From: Amia ocellicauda
Taxonomy: Eukaryota > Chordata > Actinopteri > Amiiformes > Amiidae
DNA: 64,000 nt
Direction: 5' to 3'
Assembly (NCBI RefSeq): GCF_036373705.1
Contig: NC_089867.1
Coordinates: 24,261,323 to 24,325,322, forward strand
Shown here: positions 38,105 through 48,225 of the stretch, in pieces
Position numbering within the stretch: position 1 is the first letter of the stretch
Layout: each line of letters begins with the position of its first letter
Position numbers and translations under genes: made by a program
The notes under the pieces: generated by a model
What the model was told of the DNA's origin: nothing
The model's input: only the letters and a program-made list of their open reading frames with translations
Database searches by the model: none

Positions 38105-38639
38105 TGCCTCCACAAACAAATGTAATGCTGAGTTGATATTTTGCCTGCTGTGAGGAACTATGTCAGCTACTGTCGGATTCTCACGAGGGCCCTGTGAAAA
38201 GTTTGAGAGAGTGAGAGATCAAATATTCAAATATTTTGTTGTTAGAAATAATGCTTATTAGTTGTGTTTGGGTTTGTTTCTGTTTGGTTTACAATGCTTC
38301 TGTGCTATCCTATACCTAGTTAGGCTTCCCGCAAGGTTTCTCCTCAGTGTAATACACAGGAGACACATTTATTATTTAATCTAGTATAAAATAAAATAAT
38401 CGTAAGCCACAGACCAAGTGTGTGTCGTTGCTCAAAACCACAAATCATATCTTTCCAAAATATCTTGTGGCTAGTTCTAGTACTACACTTGTTTTTCATT
38501 GTAAAATGAGTAGCATTATTACAGTCTAGATTCAACACAAAGGATTAATAACACGTTTCCTTGCTCTGGCAATATTCAGAGAGACTGACTGCAGCGTCTG
38601 TCCTCAGGCAAACTACATGCAGGCTATTGAGTGACAGGT

Positions 38640-38800
38640 GCAGAGATGGTCCCGCCTCCCGGGCTAGCGATTGGCTGCCCAAATGCTCCTGGAGACGGTT
38701 GCTAAAAACTTCTCTGCAAAGTAAACAAGGCAGTAAAGTGCAGCTCTGCCGGACCCGGGCTGCCGCAGTACAGCGAGCACAGCTTAATCCTCGCAGACAG
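38640..38800 (+). promoter_or_regulatory. Candidate odad1 promoter and non-coding first exon
   Basis: Contains an inverted CCAAT box (ATTGG at 38,670-38,674), an RFX-like half site (GTTGCT near 38,699) and a perfect forkhead motif GTAAACA at 38,721-38,727. A strong donor (GCAGACAG/GTAATA) ends at 38,800 and can splice to the acceptor before 39,914, giving a 5' untranslated exon. FOXJ1 and RFX factors are the known activators of motile cilium genes, so the motif set fits the gene downstream. Motifs this short also occur by chance. Confidence 0.5.
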
Positions 38801-39657
38801 GTAATAAAACGCGTTATTGCCTTTATTTCCGCTGTTGCGTCTATAAATACAATTGCACGCCAGTCAAGGCCTCCAAAAAACACTGGCAACAAAGTAGCGC
38901 AGATTGGCTACTTTGCAATGCGCTGTAAATCACCAGAAATAAACCTGGATTGTGTGTGAGCGGTAAATAGATTCAAAACTGCAGTTTACACGTTTGTACT
39001 TTTCTCTTGGCTGCTGTCCACCACGAATACGTGTGTTTTGTTTCAATTGTTTGATTAAAAACATGTTAATTGCGCTATGCAGCAACATGCTACATATTAG
39101 TTACACAAGCTTTTCCAAGAGACACAATGTAATCTGTATATCATGTTATAATCCCTCTTATCTGTGTGTTATAATGTGCTGTTTACTGTGACCCCTGACG
39201 TGCTGTGTTGTTCTTTATCTCAATGATGTGGACATTAACGATCGCAGATATAGACTTGCTATGGTAGACGGGTATTAAGCCATACAATAAAACAACGACA
39301 CGTTTGATTGCTTTGCCGTGCATGTAATCAAAATAATGTTGATATTGTTTGAATTTACAGCTGGAGAAAACAATACTGTATTACTTGGCACGACTTACTG
39401 AGCAAAGTACTGTTATAATCCAGACTGATGCAAAATAAATTAATAATACATTAACCAAGTGATATAGAGTATATTTTTACACAATAGGTCGTGGCATAAC
39501 TATATAGACATTGCATTTGCTTTTTCCACTACAAAATATAGGAGAAAATGTTTGGCTACGAATTGTTATTAACTTGCTTTATTTGGTTATCTCTGTAATT
39601 ACCAGTAGAGGGCATTTTAAATGTACTGCTCTCTAACACCGAGACACCTATCTGTAG

Positions 39658-39716
39658 GAACATGTCAGAAACAAATCCTACTAAATTATCCGATCAGACG
39701 CAAACAAAACAAGCAG
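39658..39716 (+). other. Candidate alternative 5' exon with a short upstream ORF
   Basis: A 59 bp segment bounded by an acceptor (CTATCTGTAG) and a donor (AAGCAG/GTACGT). It opens with an ATG at 39,662. Spliced to 39,914, this frame would stop after 23 codons, out of frame with the main start, so it would act as an upstream ORF. Use of this exon is only inferred. Confidence 0.35.
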
Positions 39717-39935
39717 GTACGTAATTATCTATTTCTATTAAGTGTCTGTTGAGCACTCAGTAAAGTCCACAACGCCCTCTGCCGAGTATCTCCGGTACTG
39801 CAGTGGCCTGCCTTTTATAGCGCCTTGCTAATGGCTCAGTAGGGTTTAGTCTTCCCTTCATCTCTCTCCCCCTCTCCCTCTCTCCCTCTCTCCCTCTGTT
39901 CTCTGGTCTATAGACAGTAAGGGACAGTGACGACG

Positions 39936-42900
39936 ATGCCCCGGGGACGATCAGCCACTAGTGTCCACTCAGACAGCAGTGAGATGGACATTGACGGAAT
40001 CGGTAGGTGATTGGCACAGGATAGACACCCGACTGAATACGAAACACGTTTTGCTAGTATTTCTAAGAATTCCTGCCTGATTTGTATACATTTTATTGTA
40101 GTCATCTGTATTTTACGAAGCTTTTTAATTCACAATGACAGAAATGCATTCACACAATTCATGATACACAGTTCATGAATCATATGGCCAAACACCAAAA
40201 ATAAAACGCCCTATCATTCTGCCCTGTTACAGTGAAAGACCGCACAGTGGGGTCTGTGTCTTTGTTAAATCAGCTTTGTTCAGTGAGAGCGGGGGGTAAT
40301 TCTATTCGGATAACCGAGCCCTGGCTGCTTCATTCTGCAGAAGTGCTGCACTTTTTTTCCCCTCAGTGATACAGTGATTATTTAACTCATTTATGTGGGC
40401 GGACTTAAGTATGTTCATCAGACAGAAGGTTCGAACACAGAACGGCAGGACCACAGTCTATTGGTTTGCGTTGCAGCAGAGTCAGAGCTGGCGAAGCTAC
40501 AGAGACAGTTTCGCATCATGGAGGGGGATCGGCAGGCCTATGGGGTCGAGTCCCAGGACTTAATTAACCGGCAGCTGTAAGTCTCCCCACTGCTTCCTCA
40601 TCCTCACAGCCTCCTCCACACTGCCTCCTCCTCCTCACTGCCTCCTCCCCACTTTCCCCAGCGCTGTGCAGCAGCAGCACCTCCAGTGCAGCTTCAAGCA
40701 GTTCACAGCATCCTCGGTCAGATATGTTATGATTTTAGCGATTCTAAGAAAGGGTCCCAAATTTAGTCTCTTCAGTGTGTCTATACATGTTGTTTTGCCA
40801 CCCCCAAAACAACCGAAATTAATTTCTGACTTTCTAAAAAGACTTTTAAAAATTGCACAAAAATCACACAACAGCACTGTACAGAACACGCATCAGTTAG
40901 GAAACTCAGAAAACAGTTAACAGAGACCCTCAAGTGATACAGGGCTGTGTGGGTAACTTTGTGTGTGTGTGTGTGTGTCTCTCTGTGCGTGTGTCTCTCT
41001 GTGCGCGTCTCTCTGTCCGCATGTGTCTCTCTGTGTGCGTGGGTCTCTCTGTGTGTGTGTGTCTCTCTGTGCGTGTGTCTCTCTGTGCGCGTCTCTCTGT
41101 GTGCGTGGGTCTCTCTGTGTGTGTGCGTCTCTCTGTGTGTGTGCATCTCCCTGTGCGCGCGTGTCTCTGTGTGCGTGGGTCTCTCTGTGTGTGTGCGTCT
41201 CTCTGTGTGCGTGGGTCTCTCTGTGTGTGTGCGTCTCTCTGTGTGTGTGCATCTCCCTGTGCGCGCGTGTCTCTGTGTGCGTGGGTCTCTCTGTGTGTGT
41301 GCGTCTCTCTGTGTGCGTGGGTCTCTCTGTGTGTGTGCGTCTCTCTGTCCGCATGTGTCTCTCTGCGTGTGTGTCTCTCTGCGTGTGTGTCTCTCTGTGT
41401 GCGTCTCTCTGTCCGCATGTGTCTCTCTGTCCGCATGTGTCTCTCTGTGTGCGTGGGTCTCTCTGTCCGCATGTGTCTCTCTGTCCGCATGTGTCTCTCT
41501 GTGTGCGTGGGTCTCTCTGTGTGTGTGCGTCTCTCTGTGTGTGTGCATCTCCCTGTGCGCGCGTGTCTCTGTGTGCGTGGGTCTCTCTGTGTGTGTGCGT
41601 CTCTCTGTGTGCGTGGGTCTCTCTGTGTGTGTGCGTCTCTCTGTGTGTGTGCATCTCCCTGTGCGCGCGTGTCTCTGTGTGCGTGGGTCTCTCTGTGTGT
41701 GTGCGTCTCTCTGTGTGCGTGGGTCTCTCTGTGTGTGTGCGTCTCTCTGTCCGCATGTGTCTCTCTGCGTGTGTGTCTCTCTGCGTGTGTGTCTCTCTGT
41801 GTGCGTGGGTCTCTCTGTGTGTGTGCGTCTCTCTGTGTGCGTGGGTCTCTCTGTGTGTGTGCATCTCCCTGTGCGCGCGTGTCTCTCTGCGTGTGTGTCT
41901 CTCTGTGTGCGTGGGTCTCTCTGTGTGTGTGCGTCTCTCTGTCCGCATGTGTCTCTCTGTGTGCGTGGGTCTCTCTGTGTGTGTGCGTCTCTCTGTGTGC
42001 GTGGGTCTCTCTGTGTGTGTGCATCTCCCTGTGCGCGCGTGTCTCTCTGCGTGTGTGTCTCTCTGTGCGTGTGCGTGCGCATGTCTCTCTGTGCGCGCGT
42101 GTCTCTCTGTGCGCGCATGTCTCTCTGTGCGCGCGTGTCTCTGTGCGTGTGTGTCTCTCTGTGCGTGTGCGTGTGCATGCACATGCGGTGCAGGGCGGAG
42201 ATCGAGAAGCTGCAGCAGGACCAGGAGGAGCTGCAGAGGAGCCTGCGTGTGTCCGAGAGCCGCGCCCATCGCAAGCGGGACCAGGGGGTCACCCAGAGCC
42301 TGCAGGCGGCGCTGGAGCACAAACAGCAGGTGGAGGAGCAGCTGAGGGCCGAGAAACTCTGCGTGGTCCAGCTGGAACAGGAGGTACCCCCGACCACCCC
42401 AGCACCGGACCCCCGATTACACACAGCACCACGCTGATGATAACACACAACAGACTTCTCCCCCTAGGGGACAGTCTCTGTTGGGGTTCCTTAACGTGTG
42501 TTCCCTCTGTAACAGATCGCCGACCTGGAGCGGAAGCTGTCCAATCAGAGGCGGGGGGGTGGCAGTGCCACACGGAGCCAGAAACCCCCGGCCCGGAAGA
42601 CCCAGAAAGCCTGCCGCACCCTGGAGAACAAACTGGAGCGGGTGAGCTCCCTCCGGGACAATGTCTGTGTTTGGTTCGTCACAACGGGGACCCGTATGAT
42701 TGTGACGGTGACTTCTGGACACGTATGTGCCAGCGACTGGTCTGGCATAAAGCACGCATTAAACGCACACGTTCCATTCCCTCTGTCTTTGCAGGCCCTG
42801 ACGCGGTTCAACGAGCAGCTGACCAAGAACGGCAACTTGCGGGAGGAGCTGGACACGCTGTGGGGGGAGCAGGCCAGGTTCCAGCAGCTGTTCCGCAGAC

Positions 42901-45900
42901 TGGACAAGGTCAGGCCCGTCTCCGCCCGGTGGACGCTGTGTGGCACTAACGACTATGGCATATCCGACCCAAGCCGGAACCGGGCTGGTAAAATAACGCG
43001 CGGCACTCGAAAACAACCTGTCACACGTTATTTTACCAGCCCGTTCCAGCTCGGGTCTGTGGGAACGGGGTTTTGGCGAGCGGTGCTTGTGGGTGCACCG
43101 TCACCTTATCTTCTTGGTCTTTCAGGAGCTGCAGGAGATCCGCAAGGAGATCGGCGCCATGATTGACACCTCCACGGCCGCCTACGATGCCAGGTGAGTG
43201 GGCACTGTGGACCCTGCCCTTGCCACACTGTGTCGGAAGTGTGTTGTTGTTGGTGTGTGTGTGTCCTACTAAGATGGCATGACGATGTGTGTCAAGGGTG
43301 GAGTCGCAGTCCAAGATCGTGCTGCTGAAGGAGAAGGCGGTGAAGGACCTGGCCCAGTACAGCGCCGAGATGAAGGAGCTGGAGAGGGTCATTGCACACG
43401 ATCGGCTGCTCAAGGAGTTCATGACCACCAAGAGCCACGAGAGGACGGACCAGGACGAGGGCCGGGACACGCAGCGCAGGCCGGGTGAGACACCGCCACG
43501 CTTAAACACGCACCGCCACACGCCGCCAGGGCCCACACCGACACCAGAGTCGGGCACGTTGTGTTACGGTCATCACGTGCACGGCTGTGCATGCCCCTTT
43601 TACTGGGCAAGCGTGCCGCCTGCGTTGTGTAGATACATCTTGCTGGGTATGAAGGGTACTGAAGCATTGTGGGTATTATTATAATAACAGCAGGCAGAGA
43701 AAGTGCAGCCAAGCTAAACTGGCCTATCCAAAATGGTCGAACCGTCACCAGATCTCGACCACGGTGCCGTATGGTAGGGACGTTGGCAGAGGGGGTGCTG
43801 CAGGGTGAGTCCACAGCAGGCCGGTGCTGGGAGTAACCTGTGTGTGTGTCCGCAGCGTCGGAGGAGAAGGAGCGCCGGAAGGCCGATCCCCGGGAGGACA
43901 CGCCCGAGACCATGGAGGCGGCCTACCAGCACATCCAAAGCATAACCAGAGAGAAGGACCTGGATATCCTAGTCAAGGGGTTCATAGAGGGTGAGTCACT
44001 CGCTGACACACACACAAGATGAGAGATGACATTGCCCACACTTATCTGTCTCTGTGTGTTTCAAACTCGCGTACGCCAGCTTTCCCGCGGATATCAGTTG
44101 TTATCGTCCGGTCTTTGTTTCATTCCGCAGTCGAGGACCGGAACTTCGCGCTCTTCAACTACGTGAACGAGCAGAACAACGAGGCCGAGACCCTGCAGGA
44201 CTCGATTGGCCAGGTCTGTAGTTTATTATTTCTTCCCTTAACGATAGCCTCAGACCTCTCAGAGCGAGTCCAGTGAGGTCAGCCATGTGGCCCAGTCAGG
44301 TGGTGAGTGCCGTGTCTGTGTCCCAGATCCAGCAGGAGATGGAGCACTTCCGGTCCCAAGGGCAGCGGCAGCAGGAGGAACACAGGGCCCTAATGAGGGA
44401 CATCGAGCAGCGGCAGAGAGACACGCAGGTGCAGATGCAGGACTTCGAGCACCGGGCCACAGCGGCCAGCAAGGCCCTGGACCAGCTCAAGACAGGTACC
44501 CAGACGCCGATTCCCCCCCCGAGGACAGGGACTGACCGAGGGAGAGTAGAGATGGGACGCCAAGCGGAGCTCAGACCGCGGGGGACTGGAATGGGGGGTT
44601 GGGGGCCTGTACTGCACCGTGTCTCCGGGGCAGGGAGGGACACGCGTGTGACGGTGTGCTCAGGGTGAGGTTTCTCACCCGCAGGAGTGGACGGCATGTT
44701 CCAGAAGATGGAGTGCGACCGCTCGGTCATCGAGGACATGCTGGGCTCGTCGGCTGGGATCAGGGACACCAACGTCATGACCTTCCTGGGGCTCGTGGAG
44801 CAGAAGACCAGCGAGCTGCTCACGGTGCAGTCTTACCTCAACTCCAAGGTACTTTAATTGGTTGGCGTGTGACAAGTACCGCATCTCATTCACAGTCCTG
44901 GCACACAATAGAGACACTAACACCCCCCCTCCCCCCCGTCTCCTGGCCTGCAGGACTACGACAAGGAGTACGACCCGAAGGAAGTGGCCCGGGTCCTGCT
45001 GGGTCAGAGCCAAGAACTCCCCATCCAGTACCTGTCCATCCAGCCCCCATCCACTGGGTATGTCCCCACCACTGGGAGCGTTTCTCCGGGGACAGTGTCT
45101 GAGAACAGTGTGTGTGAACCTCAGCGCAGCGTATAAAGACAGTGTCAAAGCTCCCGGGTGTCGTCTGTGTCGTTGTGTCCTGCATGTGAGGGAGAGGTAG
45201 TCAGGGTGTGCGTCCGTGTCTGCGGTGTTTTAAACTGCTGCTCTCGTGTTTCACCCTGGTTTTGTGTGTGTCTGTGTGTGTGTGTATCTGTGTATCTGTG
45301 TGTATGTGTGTATGTGTGTGTGTGTGTACATGTGTGTGTGCGTGTGCATGCGTGTGTGTGTGTGGGTTTCAGAGAGGACTATGACACCGAAGACTCTCCG
45401 CTCACAGACGAGGAGGAGCGACCTCTGACCCAGACCGAGCTCCGCCAGCGAATCATGAAAGGGGTGAGACACCTGCCACACACAGCATACTGCACTGACA
45501 GTGTTTTATATTCGAATACATTGATCTATAAACCATAAACACATAATTATTGATGAACAAGGTTCCCGGGGGAATGACAGTAAATAAATAAATCAATATA
45601 AAGGGCCTGACGTTTGCCTGCCTGAGCAAAGACATTAGGTGGGTGGGTTTGAGTGACACTGCTGGGAAGCTCGGGTCGATGAGTCAGCGAGTCGATTAAT
45701 TGTTCAAACCAGCACTTTTGAACTTCTGCTAAACCTTTGGCGGGCTGCGTGTTCAGAGCACGTTTGTGGAAGTTTGATGCGTGTTCTGTAACGTGTTGTT
45801 CCTTAAATCTGTTGAGCTTGTGACTGCAAAACTGCACATACTGTCCGCGTGTGAACTGGAATATCGTACTGCCTTCTACATGTATAGATACTTGATCACA

Positions 45901-46118
45901 ACATGTTACCTTCAGAGAAATATGTCAGCCACATAAAACAGTAGTAGTGTAGTAGTGATAGTGGTAACACAACACTGAGTCTCAGTCCATTAAAAGTGCC
46001 CCCCCGCCCCTAGGTGTTGCGCAAGGAGAAGGCCGTTCATCCCGACGGAGGGAAGGAGGTCAAAGCCTCCAAGACCAGCGTGGCATCCAACAGCAAGAGG
46101 CGCTCCCAGGAGGCCTGA
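39936..46118 (+). CDS. odad1: Outer dynein arm docking complex subunit 1 (coiled-coil), 14 coding exons
   Basis: Axonemal coiled-coil protein that anchors outer dynein arms on doublet microtubules of motile cilia. Coding exons: 39936-40002, 40480-40576, 42194-42383, 42516-42641, 42795-42908, 43126-43193, 43297-43484, 43856-43990, 44131-44213, 44327-44495, 44685-44848, 44954-45057, 45373-45463, 46014-46118. All phases agree, giving about 566 aa. The N-terminus MPRGRSATSVHSDSS followed by LAKLQRQFRIMEGDRQAY is typical of ODAD1/CCDC63. Almost the whole protein to about residue 480 is heptad-rich coiled coil (AEIEKLQQDQEEL, DLDILVKGFIEVEDRNFALF). A more acidic and then basic tail follows and ends KRRSQEA. 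Exon 2 has tandem acceptors three bases apart. The exon 7 acceptor (TGTGTCAAG) has a poor pyrimidine tract. The paralogue ccdc63 is the main alternative. Confidence 0.78.
40960..42190. repeat. Higher-order GT/CT-rich tandem array filling odad1 intron 2
   Basis: About 1.2 kb made of short modules such as GTGTGCGTGGGTCTCTCT, GTGTGTGTGCGTCTCTCT, GTCCGCATGTGTCTCTCT and GTGCATCTCCCTGTGCGCGC. Module order is itself repeated: a block near 41,249-41,400 recurs about 400 bp later near 41,650-41,800. The array lacks stop codons in several frames on both strands, producing spurious frames of 360-670 codons. It makes up about three quarters of the 1.6 kb intron and ends right at the exon 3 acceptor. Confidence 0.95.
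42966..43057. repeat. Foldback element in odad1 intron 5
   Basis: Arms of 18 bp are perfect inverted complements (42,981-42,998 and 43,026-43,043, CGGGCTGGTAAAATAACG) and extend outward to about 32 bp with a few mismatches. The loop is 27 bp. It could be a miniature palindromic transposon; no target duplication is obvious. Confidence 0.85.
45262..45365. repeat. (GT)n-rich tract before odad1 exon 13
   Basis: Interrupted GT repeat occupying the position of the polypyrimidine tract; only GGTTTCAG directly precedes the exon at 45,373. Confidence 0.9.
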
Positions 46119-46346
46119 CTCCACGTCCCGGGACACCTCCCGCTGGCTCGCCCTCGCCACGCAGAACCGGACCGCCATCTGCACAGCACGGACGGGTCTG
46201 TGACTCTCCGAACCCCAACCAGCGTCTCGCGAATACTTTAAATTGTGTACATTTATTGTGTTTCTTTGCAATAACAAAAAGGGACATTTGCTTTTCTACC
46301 ACAGAGCAGAGGCTGCAGATGAAAGATCGGTGTTTTTACTCAGGTA

Positions 46347-46557
46347 CAGGGGTTCCCAAAGTGTGGCCTCAAGGAGGTTTGGTGTGGCTCCCCAAACCCA
46401 ACATTTTTAAGTTACAAATTAACAATTAAAGTTAATAAATGTTCCCTAACAGAAATGTATAGGAAATAAAATCGGTGGATCATTTTCTACTGCGGCCCCC
46501 CCATCCCATACAACCTCGGGAAATTGGCCCCCCATCACCAGACATTGGGAACCCCTG
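46347..46557. mobile_element. Short hAT-like element in the odad1 3' flank
   Basis: 211 bp with perfect 13 bp terminal inverted repeats (CAGGGGTTCCCAA). The flanking 8-mers CTCAGGTA (46,339-46,346) and CTCTGGTA (46,558-46,565) match at 7 of 8 bases, as expected for an aged hAT target duplication. Non-coding. Confidence 0.85.
46425..46470 (+). terminator. Cluster of polyadenylation hexamers for odad1 inside the hAT-like element
   Basis: ATTAAA at 46,425, AATAAA at 46,434 and AATAAA at 46,465. No AATAAA or ATTAAA occurs between the odad1 stop (46,118) and the element, so odad1 transcripts would be expected to end using these signals. Confidence 0.5.
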
Positions 46558-48225
46558 CTCTGGTAGGTGTGATTGCAAGCTGATCTTCCTTCACAGACCA
46601 CAAGCTCTTAATAATCAGGGGTTAGAGAGGAACCTCAACTGAAAATAACCTCTGTGTTGTTTTGGGTTGTGAGACACAGCAGCATTCCTGCCACACATTT
46701 GTTCGTTCATTGGAGCGACTGAAACGGGTCCCAGGTCAGACGAGGGGAGGACTCTCGGCTCAGCTCAGCTCCGGTCTCAGGGCAATGTTTTCATAACCGT
46801 TTCCTCCCTGTCGAGTGCCAGGATGTCTGGTTGTTTCTGCCGAGTAACAGCAGGGGGCAGCAGAGTCCGGGAAATGGCCGGAGCCCAGGTTCAAACACAG
46901 ACTCGCTCGTTTCATTGATTGATGAAGGGCTGGGGGTGACATAACTAACCTATTCCTCACAGAAAACTATAATCCTCTTACACCAAGTCAGACTCGGTGG
47001 TTTGTCGTCACGTCGGCCCTCAAAGACTCGCCCCCATGGAAACATCGTAAATGATGACACTTTGTATTCGTGATCATATTTTGTATTTAATAAGCACCAT
47101 CTGATTTCCACATGTTGTACAAACAGCACAGCGAAGATCAAAGCCGTTTCCCACACAAGGAGTGTAAAGCGGTTCAGTGTGACAGCAGTGTGAGCTACAT
47201 TGATTGTATGATTGTGTTTCTGTTTGGGGCAATTTGTGTTCAATCAGGTGGCCCAGTAGCACACCCTTACATTAAAAATATGAAAACCTCTGCTGTGATC
47301 CTAGCGTTTTTTCTTCATGGAAATATCACTACTTTACTAATCTTCTCTGCTAAATATTCAAAGTACGATCTGTACATTCATTCGTCCTTTTATTCGTGTT
47401 TTAAGATAATGTGCACTGTGCGATCAAAGAGTTTCATCAGGAAACAACACCACCACCTCGTTAAAGATTGGTCTTAGAAACAACAGTTACATTTTCAACG
47501 ACAATGATCCCTTTGCAGCAAAAATTTAAAGATAGCAATTACGATAAAACATTAAAACACTTAGCCTTTTTTATTTTATTTTTTGGTGATTTAATTACAT
47601 CTGTATCTTCACTGCTAGTTTTGTCCTCTTTTTATTTTGGTCCATTTGAACCTACAACCTAAACCCACCGATGCCCCTCAGACCCATAACTGTGCGACTG
47701 GAGGTTCTGCAGATAAAGCGACAGTGCGGCTCGACGATGAAACAAGTATCGCGTTCGGCGCTGGTTCCTTTCCTTGAGCCACTGGCAGTGTGGAGAAACG
47801 ATTTGCAGTCCCCCCCACCTGTTTCCTTCAGAACCACACAGAGAGAGGGAGATGGATGTACTGTTCAATGTGTTTGGTTTGAAAATCTGGCAGATGCACC
47901 CTGGGAAGACACAGAGACGCAGTTCCCCCGGCGCTGAGCTCTTGCACCTGTGCTGAGCTGTGTGTGCGTGACGTTGAGCTCGTTTACATACGGCAACGGT
48001 TTTGTGTCGCAGTAAGTGCTCAAAAAACAAGAAAGGAAACTGTTTATCTGACATAGACAGGAAGAGAGTGGATGGAAACAGCAGCCTGGCACAGTGCCGA
48101 GTGCTTGTCACCAGTGTGTGTGAGAGGTGAGAACACTTGTGATCGGCCCTCCAACCCGTGTGGCGGACCAGTGATAGTGTCACTCCCTGGCCCCCCAGCT
48201 GCTGGTCCCGTCTCCCTCGGTCCCC
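46558..48225. other. Convergent intergenic region
   Basis: Lies between the 3' ends of odad1 (plus) and the oxidoreductase gene (minus). No gene seen. The AT-rich stretch at 47,560-47,585 (TTTATTTTATT on plus) gives AATAAA on the minus strand and is the likely polyadenylation region of the oxidoreductase. Confidence 0.55.

Noticed and set aside
40781-42949. Open frames of 360-671 codons on both strands (Thr/His/Arg-rich or Cys/Val/Ser-rich)
   Set aside because: They read through the GT/CT tandem array, which lacks stop codons in several frames; real odad1 exons flank the array and splice across it.
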